Source of the DNA: Saccoglossus kowalevskii
Lineage: Eukaryota > Hemichordata > Enteropneusta > Harrimaniidae
Assembly: GCF_000003605.2 (NCBI RefSeq)
Contig: NW_003140812.1
Span: forward strand, 1,313,075-1,332,332
Length of the DNA stretch: 19,258 bases
Reading direction: 5' to 3'
This document shows positions 8,637-19,258 of this stretch, one piece after another. Numbering within the stretch: the stretch's first letter is position 1; each line of letters begins with the position of its first letter. Below the pieces are notes generated by a model. That model made no database searches and was not told the DNA's origin. It was given only the letters and a program-made list of their open reading frames with translations. The translations under genes and the position numbers were made by a program.

Positions 8637-8789
8637 CTATGTTTGTTTGTTACGTACAATTTAATTAGCAATTACATTCAAATATGCCGAGATCATTTTA
8701 ATTTTAAAATTGGTACTCTCAAGGGACCACGTCTTTGCATAATACAAACTGATAATATATCACTATTTTAATATCGGTTCATCACGTCT
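8637..8789. other. AT-rich spacer
   Basis: AT-rich DNA between the microsatellite and a 15-bp duplication. Nothing else was recognised. Confidence 0.5.
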
Positions 8790-8821
8790 TTGAATTATAG
8801 TTTTTTGAATTATAGTTTTTT
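8790..8821 (+). repeat. 15-bp tandem duplication
   Basis: TGAATTATAGTTTTT occurs at 8791 and again at 8806, back to back, with a period of 15 bp and no mismatch. It is a simple local duplication. Confidence 0.85.
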
Positions 8822-9121
8822 CTCTCGCACGTCTGCATTGAAAGATGCATATTTGTCATTGCAAGTGATAATTCGCATGACAACTGACAGGTTGGGACAA
8901 AACCGTATCTACCGTACCTGATAACTCATTTTGTCACAATTTCTCTCTTCTGACTGTTATGCATTCCATCGTCCCATGATGATGTTAGCACACGGTATTA
9001 ACACCTTCGCTTGAAATTACAACAGCTGCGTACCAAGTTATTAACTGGAGAGACCATGCAATTTACATTTCCCATAACACACTGGTGCAATTCGGGGATC
9101 GTGGAGCTGCTGTATAAACAG
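8822..9121. other. Unannotated spacer
   Basis: No gene was found. TATAAA at 9113-9118 has a TCAGTA word only 21 bp downstream, a poor fit for a TATA/initiator pair, so no promoter is called. Confidence 0.4.
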
Positions 9122-9430
9122 AGTGGGCGCTTCAGTATTTGTTTCTGACAGCAATACTCATACATCGTTCCTATTAATCATATAGCGCCCTCTATCAACG
9201 AAGTACTTCTGTGACGTAACGAAGCGTGAGGAAATTCTTTCACGGTCTCGGTATTCTTCTGATTTGTAGTCGTCCTTCTATTAACAAAAACAATATTTTG
9301 AGACATTTACTGTAACACAAAAAGACGAATGACTGCACAAAGGAACACAGTTCTGGTTTTGAACAACATTGCGTCAAAATTTGCGTCATTCGGACGTCGC
9401 GGAAGCGCTCCATCACAACGAGAGGGCGCT
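9122..9430. promoter_or_regulatory. Cluster of three AGNGGGCGCT motifs, CTCF-core-like
   Basis: AGTGGGCGCT is at 9122-9131 on the plus strand and AGAGGGCGCT at 9421-9430 on the plus strand. AGAGGGCGCT is also at 9184-9193 on the minus strand (AGCGCCCTCT as written). I found no other copy in the window. About 0.15 copies are expected by chance on both strands of 19 kb, so three within 309 bp stand out. The motif resembles the core of the bilaterian CTCF site (AGGGGGCGCT). The outer part of that site is only weakly matched. Alternative readings are remnants of a transposon end or an unrelated zinc-finger site. Short overlapping open frames here (9240-9497 minus, 9329-9571 plus) show no protein signature. 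Confidence 0.4.
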
Positions 9431-9571
9431 TTTGGCATTTATACTGATAAAACACTTCAAAGTGCCCATAGATTGCTAAATCCAGACCACTGGTCATTAC
9501 ACTGTAGGCCGAGCCATCGTTTTAAAAAATACCTCAATATAGCAATTCATGGCAAGGTTAAACGTACTTAG

Positions 9572-9704
9572 TTAAAGCGCGGTGGTCGTCGCGCAGCGCG
9601 TGTTCGAATTTCATGTAAATAAACAATGTATTTTACACGCGTTGTATACGTCGCTATGAGTCCCATATCGAACAGGACGCGGCGTGACGACTGCCGCCCT
9701 TTAA
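9572..9704 (-). mobile_element. Complete 125-bp TTAA MITE (copy 2)
   Basis: The element proper is 9576-9700, with TTAA at 9572-9575 and 9701-9704. It is opposite in orientation to the copy at 3078-3202 and aligns with it end to end without gaps, with 14 differences in 133 positions including the TTAA. The 35 bases 9633-9667 are identical to 3111-3145 of the other copy. The differences are concentrated in one arm. The bases beyond the two TTAA sites differ, so the duplication is confined to TTAA or TA. It is non-autonomous, and its transposase source is not in this window. Confidence 0.85.
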
Positions 9705-11432
9705 TATCTAACCTTATAGATCAGATGCGGAACTTCACATGTTTGAATGTTATGTTGGAAGATTGAAACGATAGTTGGTTGACAAATTCTACATTCGAGT
9801 ACTGTTAACAAACATAATATACATTACATTACATTCAATTACTTTAAAATATCTGATTAGAAAGAGCCGTTTGGTGGGCACACTCGACCGACCTTAAAAC
9901 ATTTTTTTGAAATTAGCGTACTTCTAATCTTACAAGTAAAAATACAAAATGGCCGCTACTATTAATTAGCATATTGGGCGAAAGTCGCCAAGCGCTATTG
10001 TGTGGCATTACTGTAGATGCTCACAAGAGGGTGGGGGAATTATTGAGTTATTTAAATACGTGTCTAATGTTTGGTTTTATCATTCTTTGTTCTTTTTTCA
10101 AAACAAATATTTTTTTATATTATTTAATGAAATCATTTCAACAATACAATGAATTAAACAGCATATAGTTGTCTTACGTATTGACACTATCGTGTCTGTA
10201 GTGGGCGGTATACACCCAATCACACAATCGATTCAGTAATAAACCCTACTGATTTCGGAAAAGAAAACATATCTTTTTGTCGGCATTGCAAGGTGAGTCT
10301 TGCGGCATACAAGATAAGAGTTAGATTAGATAATCTATTTTGCGTAGAAAAAAAAACACACATTATACTATATTGCAATAGCAGTAATGATGAACGAAGA
10401 ACACTGCTATGATTACCATTCGGTATTTCATCTAATTTGTCGGATATACGTTTATCTAAAGTAAGATAACGACTCCCGAGCTGCCCGTGTAGATGCCGAG
10501 TACGAAATAAACGATGCCCCAGAGCTATAGATGCACATATACTTCCAGTAGGACGATTATGTGAGTTTCTAATGACTCTGATATACGTTTTTATTAGTTA
10601 CTGTACTGTTAAAAAAATCCGTCTTTATCACCAAAATCGAATGGATATACTGGCTCACCTTCCCCCATTTGCGTGAACACGTGATCCCCAATGCGCTTGG
10701 ATTATCTGACCCCCTTTACATAGGCACAGAAAAAACGCAAAGATCGCTTGCCGCGCTTACTGAACACAAATTTAACCCCATCCCCCGGGAATCGCATATC
10801 ATTATATATACATAGTAATAACAGTGACATCTTGCTTTTAAATGCGGGTCAGTTTCAATGGTTGACAATAAAATGCATAAATTATCGACTACAATACGAA
10901 ATGTGCTCAATCAGTTTCATTCCATTCCCTTTTGTCGTTGTACAACGGCAGCGAACATTGGAATTTCCATTAAAATAATTCAGTTTCACTATTCGCAATT
11001 GCATATTGGAACAAATACTAACTGCAATTCTCGTGAAAAGATTAAAAAAAGCGCCTGACGTAATATATTGGCGACTGCGCTAGTTTCTTTGAGGCTCACT
11101 GAATGGTTGCCCTGTATAAAAGTGTTCAGTTATCTAAAGTGCTACAATAGACTGCGTGCTGGGTCATGGTCAGCTTTCTATATAGACGTTCTTTAAGTTG
11201 TTTGCGCGACTGATTGATTGATTGGGTGAATTCAATATTCGCACAGTGTTTCATAACATTTTTTATAATTATTCACTTATCAAAGGACTAATATCATTGT
11301 AGTTACCAGGCCACACAGCATCACCCTACAGAGTGTGTGAGTGTGTACATTCAGAAAAAATAGGAAATCCCTGCATCTCGCTTTCTCTTAAACAAACATC
11401 CCAGATTTCCAGGATAACCGAATGAATATGCG
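9705..11432. other. Unannotated DNA
   Basis: There is a short (ACATT)3 run at 9821-9835 and a TATAAAAG word at 11115-11122, but no supported gene. AAGGTGAGT near 10290 is a good splice-donor match at the end of a 37-codon open stretch, but a donor-like octamer is expected by chance and no acceptor or protein similarity backs it. Frames of 64-76 codons between 9974 and 11058 look random. Confidence 0.45.
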
Positions 11433-11457
11433 TATATATATATATATATATATATAT
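11433..11457 (+). repeat. TA dinucleotide repeat
   Basis: A perfect alternating TA run of 25 bp. Length polymorphism is likely. Confidence 0.95.
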
Positions 11458-12022
11458 CATTTCCCGTTATTGAAATTTACGTCATCTATCTATTGCATTT
11501 TCTTTCAAGCGAACAAAAAGATTACAACCTCACAGAAAGCACGTTTTAATAGATACGGCGAGTGTCGTTATAGTATTATCTTCGCGTTCCTATTATTATC
11601 TGTCCATATATCATTTCAATTATTTCATATCTTTATTGTTTAGAGAACATTTCCGTCTAGGTTCAATGTTCAACATTCATAGAGCTATATTTAAATATAA
11701 TTGAAGTATCGTGTTATTATTTCATTTCATTTAATAGTATTGCTCGGCAGTTTGATGTAAATCGATATTACCGATACGTTGTTTATATCACGTTCGACAT
11801 AGCGTATTAGAGTGACGCCATACTTTACACGACCCAAATAAACCAACGCGAGATTAAACCGACACTGTGCAGCACATATGATATGAAAATCGTGATGATC
11901 TGATTATTTCTTTTCTTTGTCCTTACTGGCAATACATCATAACATTATGTGAATGAAATAATAACATATACTAGCATTTTGGGGAAGGTAACAGAAATAG
12001 CTCAAGCGGATCATCTATAAGG
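11458..12022. other. Unannotated AT-rich DNA
   Basis: An AT-rich stretch without repeats, RNA genes or long open frames. The 73-codon frame at 11422-11643 begins in the TA repeat and is a composition artefact. Confidence 0.5.
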
Positions 12023-12059
12023 TGACCTCATACTATGCTAACAATAAATGTCAAGGTCA
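12023..12059 (+). promoter_or_regulatory. Everted nuclear-receptor half-sites
   Basis: TGACCT at 12023-12028 and TCAAGGTCA at 12051-12059 are opposed half-sites. The second is the exact extended half-site of ERR/SF-1-type monomeric receptors. The spacing is too wide for a standard dimer element, so at most the second site might work alone. Confidence 0.2.
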
Positions 12060-12092
12060 TGTTTAAAAGCAAACCCTTTTGTATAAAAATTA

Positions 12093-12150
12093 TTAAATGA
12101 CTAAATAACAAAATAAATAAATGATTAAATAAATAAATTAATTAATTAAT
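12093..12150 (+). repeat. Degenerate AAAT/TTAA low-complexity tract
   Basis: Interspersed AAAT, AATAAAT and (TTAA)-type units, impure and without an exact period. It is low-complexity DNA and not a clean microsatellite. Confidence 0.7.
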
Positions 12151-15100
12151 TGACTCGCTATACAGCAACCATTCTTTATTATTCTTATCATTCTTTATTA
12201 TTATTAACACCAAATCCCTTCATTGCTGATTCAAGCAAATACGATTTCCATTTGTTGTATTTTTTTTCCATATACGCAAATGTAACTTTTGATACGTCAC
12301 AAGCCTTTACAGGTTTCAGATATGGTACTTTCACGCGCGTATGTTTTTTTTTTTATTAGGCTCAGTTGTATTACCGCTGCATGCGACGGTAATAGAATCA
12401 TCAAAGACTAATAACAAACTCTGGAAGAGGTGGATCGATATCGGTGTCACCGCGGCCTCTCTTTAGCGGCGATGCTGAAACGATTCCCATGTCTCGTGGC
12501 AACGAGGCGTTCTCCTTAAATATAGCGATTTTATTAAAATAATAACAAATTATAGACTATTTGTTCATTTTAATAGTTTAGTAGTATATTTCATTGTGGA
12601 GATAGAATTGTTTCAATCGTTATCCCTGCACAATTCAGAAAACTGCCGTCTTGCCCCTTTCTCTTAAACTAAAATGGCGCTTTTGTGATATACCTTATTA
12701 ATCAACATTGCAACCTCATACCGTTTCTCATCAGTTATACGATTGTCTTGAATTCATGTCAGAAAAGAACGAGTAAATTGTATCGAGTTAGGTAATATTA
12801 CTGTTCACTGAAGTAATCATGGAATTAAATGTACACCGCTGTAAGGTTAACAATTTCTGTGGATATCGATATCATTACCAGTATGCATCTGAGCTGCAAT
12901 GCTGATTGATCAAGTTACTGTGGTTGTACATAAAGCTCTTTTCACGAAATACAGCGCGCTAGTAATATAGTTGTTATCCAATTGCGTAACTTTAGAGAGG
13001 ACAGTGTCACGTTGAATATGTCAATCGCACCATTCGATACATTTACGATGCACACATTATATTTTCATATTATGTATATTTCAATGACTTGCCTGAGTGC
13101 ATGATGAAATCATGAATAAGTAGTAAATAAATAAATAACTTCTCGGACCGATAAATATGATATTTATAGTGTGAAATCTTATTTTGCCGACATATCTATC
13201 AATGAACATAAAACTGAAAATAATTGATACCCCCAAACCAATCTATATATATGTAAGGACTCGAAATTATATGACACAGCATTTTGAAATAATTGTTTGA
13301 AAGTCAACAATAAAATTTTAGGAACGACCGTTTATCTGCATATGATGATTGCATATTTTCATACTAAATCATACATGTAACTATCATGATTACTAATTGC
13401 ACATAAAATTGATTTATTACATATTTAGAAAATATTATACTATTATTAATCTATATTTTAGGGTATACCACATCACACGCTCATACTGTACCGTGATTGG
13501 TCAAAACCATGTCACATTATGTTTCATTTCACTAACCTGAGCGCTTACTATAAAGTCAAACAGTGTGTAGAGATGACATCACCATCACGTAAAAGCTATT
13601 TCGATATGTCGTCTGCTGCTTCATCGAGCATCGATAGAAATAAAACGCCGCAAAAAAAAAATTGGCGTTTTCTTTCTCAACTAACACATTTTGTAAATTA
13701 TCAAAAAGCACTGGGTTAAATAAAATAACAATGTTTGTGACAAGCGTTTAAAAATCGTTTTGCTAAAAAAATGCAAATAGCTGTACTTCATGGGCGAGCT
13801 ATATATTATAAAACGGCTATTGCATTCTGGTCTTGTTAATGTACTGGTATATGTCTACACGTCCCCACATGTAACAGTAAGGTACAAAGCATGTCTGAAT
13901 TTTCCCTGACATACGACCTCGCGAATTAGCAGGTAGTTTTGGTACTTCATAGTGCCATGCAATAACTGTACAATATATTAACGAATATTACGTGGTATTG
14001 GAACTGAATATTACTATTTAATTCTCTCCATTTATATCACTATTTAACGAAAATAACTAAGATCAAATAATGATAGTACCGTTTCCATGACTACTGTTTC
14101 TGAATCAGCAGGTGTTTGCAAATCATTGTTGCTCTTCTAATTTTCATTTTGGTCTCTTTTTAGCAGCGGTTTTTCGTATTTTCAAAAGAAGGCATCGCTT
14201 TAGATTGTTAGCATATATACAAGATGCATTAGTTCTTCGTTCTTATACTTTTCTATTCTCTCTTCTTATCAGTCTCCTACACTGATTCAGAATTTATATA
14301 TTTGTAATTTGAAAGACAACCGTTCAAAGGTTCAGGTTCGTAGCCTTAAAGCCTTTTACGCCTCAGAATCCATATTTTTGTGCGTTTTCGATTTTCCAAC
14401 AAACGAATCGATGTGATCAATTTCAGCGGCGCACAGATAAAGTAACATAACGTTAGCGATATATTGTAATCTTATTTTAATAATAAGTTCAATTTTACTC
14501 TTCTACCAACTCTAAGGTGTTTAAAACAGTATTGATTAGATCGATCCAGATGGTGGGATCCACCTGCTTGGGTTGTGAATACTAACATTGGTAAATTCTA
14601 TGTGGTAAGTAAGATGACATGCCTTGTATTTTCGCTGTCATTGGTAAATATGTAAATAACATAGTTACATGTATCAATCATTTCACAAAATACGAGACTC
14701 TTTAAATGATAATTTGTGGGTTTGTTAACGTGCATAGGACGACGACAAAAATGCGACAGAATTCATTGTCAAAGAATTCAAAGCCATTCTTTTAATACCG
14801 CGTGTTCGATGATTTGGGTTGAATGTGATATATACTGCCGAGCAAGAAAAGGTCCAATCACGTGTGCATAGAATAACAAACCCTGATAACGGACAATTTC
14901 AGTGATCGAATGTTGGTACAGGTACGTTGTAGAAGACATCCTCTGGATTTTTGTAATTTATTCTGTGTGTCTGCATATCAACCAGTGTGAATACCTCCAC
15001 ATTGGTAATATCAAACGATCTGTGAACAAACAGTTTAATTTCATTGATAGTATGCCTTCCCATTTAATTGAAGTAAACAAGTCATATAGTAAAATGTGTA

Positions 15101-15190
15101 CCGTATTTATATTTTTAGAATCATTAGTTGATCAATGTACTGACTCCATCTTAAGGTAGAGATGCAGGTTCGTGGGCACTTGGGAGTGAA
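12151..15190. other. Long gene-free AT-rich stretch
   Basis: No gene, transposon or RNA family was recognised over 3 kb. A short AAAT run lies at about 13123-13138. GATATCGATATC at about 12861-12872 is a 12-bp palindrome, which chance allows. Open frames are at most 85 codons (14902-15159) and lack protein features. This is typical of animal intergenic or intronic sequence. Confidence 0.5.
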
Positions 15191-15206
15191 TTTTTTTTTT
15201 TTTTTT
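15191..15206 (+). repeat. Poly-T run
   Basis: Sixteen T in a row. Read on the minus strand it is a poly-A stretch, such as follows retrotransposed sequence, but no retroelement body is recognised beside it. Confidence 0.9.
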
Positions 15207-17518
15207 GCTTTTTATTATCCAAACAGTCTTGGCTATAGACAGTTAAAATTTTGTAGAATTGTGAATAGTGGGACATACTCAAAAACGATTTTAAAATATA
15301 GATAATGGGTGCAAACATTCCCTCTTTTGAATGCTTAGCAAGATTTAGCAAGGCTGTACATAAATATTAAAAAAGAAACATGGTGAAAAAAAGAAATGAC
15401 GGGATCTCCATATTATGCACTATATTTAACTTTTTACAAAACGATAATACATTTAAATTTGAAACTCTTACAGCCATGTTAATTATGAGCATTAGCAAAC
15501 TTCTTACTGAGTGAATTGTTATGCAAATTAGCAATTATTTCAGCTTATTTTTAGTGCACATCCCAGAACTTAAAAAACATAGCTCCTAGACGCTTTGACC
15601 TTTTGTTTTGAAATTTTCACAAATGATTGACAATGTTTTTATCTTCAAAACGCCGTTGGGGCATTGTTCTTGGTTGAACAGTGTTACAACAATCGTACAG
15701 ACAACGAGCCTGGCTGTTAATTTATGCATAAACTTGAAGTAGTGAAATTTGAGCTGTTACCCTGCAAAATTGACAACTGGTAGTCAATTTTCATGACGGC
15801 ACTTTATAGTAAACCAATTTTGTCAGGAAACAGAAGCATCGTTTAGAAGCTAATTTGTTTATTCACTTTTGACCCAAAAAACCACATTTTGAAATATTCA
15901 AACTGCAGTGTCCATAAAAAAAATACTAAACAAAATTTAAAATTCATACAATAAGTTTTCCGAAAATATATAGTTTTGTGGACAAGGGAGCTCATCTTGG
16001 TTTCCTAATTAACAAATTAAAATACCTCTCAGGTATTTGTACTAATTAATTGTACTAAGAGAGGCATGGTTCACGATACACTTCTTCAAAACAAAGATGT
16101 CGCCATTGTCGTTGGTAGCCTGAGGTGTGAATTGCAATATTCAGTTATTATTTACAGAACCACCTCACAGTCTACTTGATCAAACCAAAAAACCAACAAA
16201 TTGTACTACTCTCTGCAAACACATTTCTCCATTGCAAGTTGTTCGGTGACATTAGTCAGGTATAGCGCAGCAGATTTGAAGTGCATCTAATGCCGCGTGC
16301 CCGAGTTAAGCCAACCCACTGACAGCAATTCTCACACTGTCTGGTTTTAAGAATGCAAAGACGATATCATGTCTTAGATCTGCCCAAGACAAATGTTTGA
16401 AGTGATGTCATACTAAATGCAGTCACTTCTTCACAAATTCTAATACACCAATGTACTCTACCATATCTCTACACTCCACTAGACTTTCTCCAAGGAGAAG
16501 CCTGCAAAAACAAATATCTGTGAAACTACTGACCCTAATTCAGAAGTCTTAGATCTATAAACCACAGGAAAAATCCTGAAAAAGAAAGTGATCGCAAACA
16601 AACTAATACTGAAGATGACAATTGTAGTATTACCAATACGTGCATTATGGGTAAATTTCTTATTTTATCTCTAGTGGAGCAAAGAAACTATTGAAAAGCT
16701 ATTGGCGTCGTGTGACCAGTGGAATGCGCTTTACATAATTATGTGTCTACAATTACAATTACAATATAAACACGAATAAGCATATTCAAACTTGTTGACT
16801 GTGTGGGTTAATTTCACAAGGTCATGGAATCTGTCTAAAACATAAATCAGTCAAAAAATCACGAACTAGCACATTTACTTCTTTGCGGCACGTTTTATTG
16901 CCCCTGAACAAGTATTTTGATGAAATATGTCCAACACTGACATCAATAAATGCATTCATTTATATATTTACTGTCGTATCCAATTAACTATATATTAACA
17001 ATCATAAAATATTTTCCAACATTTTTTTTTTATATTTTTGCTGTCTATTTTCTGTACGATAAGTTCAATTATAGTTTATGATTATTTTATTGTGATTGTG
17101 ACTGTGTCAGCTTTCATGGCTATACAGAGTCGTTATAGTGGCGTCAATTTCTCTCGGAATGTGTCAGAACACATTTGCCAAAATAAATGAGAAAGCCATG
17201 TTAATGTTCGATGGACTGGGTACATAAAAATGTGATTTTTTATGTTATTCTTCACTGAGGCGGTTGATGCAAACATGGGAATCAAATAATACCACCCTTT
17301 CTTCAGGCATTCAGAAGTCCATTATTTTTGATCATTTTCTTGCAGTTATCTGCTTCATTTGACACAACATTTCAGTACATATGACAGCGTGACTGATTTC
17401 GATGATATTCACTCCTATACTTCATCACACTTTCAGGCAACCTTTAAGCGGTTATTATGTGGGAAACAGTTTTGAAAAAACTGTAAATTTTATATGGCAC
17501 TCTAACCTACTATAATTG
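15207..17518. other. CpG-poor, gene-free stretch
   Basis: From about 15361 to 16740 I count roughly 24 CpG in 1380 bp, against 19 in the 180 bp at 6541-6720. This suggests different history or methylation-driven loss. A short stem AAATACCT-CTC-AGGTATTT at 16020-16038 and AGGTGTGAA, a T-box-type word, at 16123-16131 are noted. The GTCTTAGATCT repeat (16371 and 16546) is within chance. It could be an old transposon body, but no ends or coding remnants were found. Confidence 0.4.
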
Positions 17519-17547
17519 CGTGCAATGACAGGTTACAGCATTGCACG
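17519..17547 (+). other. 9-bp stem-loop
   Basis: CGTGCAATG at 17519-17527 and CATTGCACG at 17539-17547 enclose an 11-base loop. An alternative stem ATTGC-GT-GCAAT overlaps the left arm, so two exclusive folds are possible. About one or two stems of this size are expected by chance in the window. Confidence 0.3.
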
Positions 17548-18926
17548 AATATTGAAACGTCCATAAAATATACAAATGACTGGCAACTAAACAAGAAACT
17601 AAAATTGTTAAGTTAATAGATGCATACTATAACTCCCTGCCATGTTTGATGAATTCATGCTGGAAAATATACGATTATTGAAATTACAATGAGGGTCACG
17701 AAACGAAATTCTACGATAACAGATTTTGGTTTTTTCGCTGGTACGTCAGTGTTTTCGGATATAGTGATCAATAGAGCTCTTTTCGTATTACCTTCGCAAT
17801 CCACTACGTGATTACATCTTGATCACGTACACAGAATTGTGTCGATTTCATGCGAACCTAATAACACTAATAAATAAAAACATGACAGTTGCGCGAATAC
17901 TGATATCAGTAAACCATGTTATCTTAGGAATTGTCGTCATCGCTCCATTCCTTCATAATACATACGTACCTAGGAGAAAAATAAATCACATTATTATAAT
18001 TCTATAGAGCTGTAGCTATACATACAATTATTAATTCATCCTTTCTTTTGTGTGTGTTTGGTTCATTTCACATTTCATTGGGGTAAATGACCAGGGCAGA
18101 TACAATTGAAAAAGAAGACGTATATCATATTACACAAATTAGCACTGCTTATGAGGCAGACACCATACGAACAGTTAAATAAATATAATACAGCAGCCGA
18201 CTATACCACGCGAGTAGTAAATCAGCTTATCTGGCGTTGTGTTTGGTATGACTATAATATACTACATTGCTTATAGGCGTTATTTTGATATCAGTAAAAC
18301 GTGCACTGATTACAAAACAGAAGTCTTACCTTTCATTCTGCAACTCATTGTGGAGCACCAACGCGGTTTCAGTTTTATCATTGAGACCAACAATGTTGAC
18401 TACCTGGTATGCTTGCATTCCTGTTGAATGTAGTTAAAATCACCAAGCCTTTAACGACTCTCTTTTATTGATGCGTACCATACTGTACTCTTAGCGAATA
18501 ATCCTCTTCCCTAAGGCCAATCCTATCTGAAAACATATGCCGCAAAAATAAAGACAATATTATTGAGCAGGTTGGACGTCTTTACATAACAAAATTCTCA
18601 GGGTGTTCTCAGTTGGTGGATTTGTGGAAAATGTATTGTATAATTGTATGATATGATGTTAGGATAGCACAGTCTGGGTGACGGCAGCTTTCTAGATATG
18701 GTGACAAGTAAAACCATTATGCTTCCTCGATAAAACTGACAGTATGGATTGAGTTTGCGCCTTTTACTTGGAGTGATATACTATCGGGATCAAGTGCCTA
18801 TATTATAGGCTTACGTAACGGCTTCATCGACGCAAGCTGCCACTTGAAATTAGCGTGCTTGTCCAAATAAACATTTGGGAAGAACTATGCGCTCAACACA
18901 GCACGGTCGGGGAATTATTCTCATTT
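17548..18926. other. Unannotated AT-rich DNA
   Basis: No gene, RNA or repeat was recognised. Two open frames of 62 codons (17819-18007 and 18239-18427, plus strand) have no protein features. Confidence 0.5.
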
Positions 18927-18960
18927 CGACGTCACATTGGGAATGGTTAAAATGACGTCA
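18927..18960. promoter_or_regulatory. Pair of CRE-type sites
   Basis: TGACGTCA at 18953-18960 is the full palindromic cAMP-response element bound by CREB/ATF bZIP dimers. CGACGTCA at 18927-18934 differs by one base. Their starts are 26 bp apart. There is no gene next to them in the window, so a regulatory role is inferred from motifs alone. Confidence 0.3.
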
Positions 18961-18975
18961 TTACGCTATTGATAA

Positions 18976-19258
18976 ATTGTGGGTGTGGTGGAAAGTGTGT
19001 TCACCTCGCCAGGAAGGTCATTTGGGGTCAAGTACCCTGTGCCTGAAGCCCCTTTCACAATTGGCGCCTCACTCGTGCGATAATTTTTTTTTTCGAAAAT
19101 ATTTTGTCTGTCCTGTTGTAGAAGTTTTGTTTTTGAGTCGCAAGCAATATATAAAATCGTACGAGAGGTGAACGGCCACTGCACCAGGATACAACAGTCG
19201 TGAGACGTAATCGTGCGATTATTTTCATGTTTCCGGGTGCAACAGTCGTACAACGGCT
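18976..19258 (+). mobile_element. Putative tRNA-derived SINE, truncated by window end
   Basis: TGGTGGAAAGTG (18986-18997) resembles a polymerase III A box. GGGGTCAAGTACCC (19024-19037) resembles a decayed B box and T arm, and the spacing is right for a tRNA. The intervening GTTCACCTCGCC to GGAAGGTC segment looks like a tRNA anticodon arm of the kind often found in SINE heads. No intact tRNA folds here. The tRNA-unrelated part that follows carries a T-rich stretch (19083-19093) and recurrent TCGTRCGA-type words at 19073, 19157, 19211 and, imperfectly, 19198 and 19246. CAACAGTCGT occurs at 19192 and 19240. The element appears to continue beyond the window. Confidence 0.35.

Noticed and set aside
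10183-10296. Open stretch ending at a good splice-donor match (AAGGTGAGT)
   Set aside because: Donor-like octamers are expected by chance in both strands of the window, and no acceptor, start codon or homology supports an exon.
7386-12872. Shared 13-mer TGGATATCGATAT at about 7386 and 12858
   Set aside because: A few 13-bp matches are expected by chance, and the flanks do not align.
16371-16556. 11-bp direct repeat GTCTTAGATCT as a target-site duplication
   Set aside because: Dozens of 11-bp matches are expected across all pairs in 19 kb, and the sequence between shows no transposon ends.
17494-17505. TATGGCACT resembling the miR-183 seed
   Set aside because: The bases after the seed diverge and no precursor-length hairpin surrounds it.

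Overview
This window looks like intergenic or intronic DNA from a eukaryotic nuclear genome, most likely a marine invertebrate animal. The reasons are: no open frame longer than 118 codons on either strand; AT-rich sequence with short simple repeats ((ATTAA)9, (TAAA)9, a TA run, poly-T); small inverted-repeat transposons flanked by TTAA; and a possible tRNA-derived SINE. Nothing resembles bacterial operon layout. An amphioxus-like or other invertebrate deuterostome source is only an impression from the repeat style and cannot be proven here. No protein-coding gene, rRNA, functional tRNA or CRISPR array can be supported.

Layout. The first 1 kb holds two decayed copies of a small TTAA-flanked transposon, followed by a 20/21-bp phased repeat (1199-1271) and (ATTAA)9. 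From 1.6 to 3.1 kb the sequence is mostly unique, with a cluster of short inverted repeats near 2.3 kb and a direct/inverted repeat block near 2.7 kb. A complete 125-bp non-autonomous transposon (MITE) sits at 3078-3202, and its sister copy lies in opposite orientation at 9576-9700. The two agree at 119 of 133 positions, TTAA included, without gaps, and share a perfectly identical 35-bp internal core. The CpG-rich stretch at 6.2-6.8 kb carries an older copy of the same family and a second 155-bp element with related ends.

An unusually perfect 13-bp-arm hairpin lies at 7868-7902, and a TATA/initiator-like pair near 8.35 kb. Three AGNGGGCGCT motifs (CTCF-core-like) are packed into 9122-9430. 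From about 10 to 18.9 kb the DNA is AT-rich, largely featureless and, especially at 15.3-16.7 kb, CpG-poor. The last 300 bp hold two CRE-type sites and a putative tRNA-derived SINE with recurrent TCGTRCGA-like motifs, cut by the window edge.

There are no genes to work together. The strongest signals are the TTAA MITE family with its conserved core and the AGNGGGCGCT cluster. I found no convincing evidence of a new gene system.
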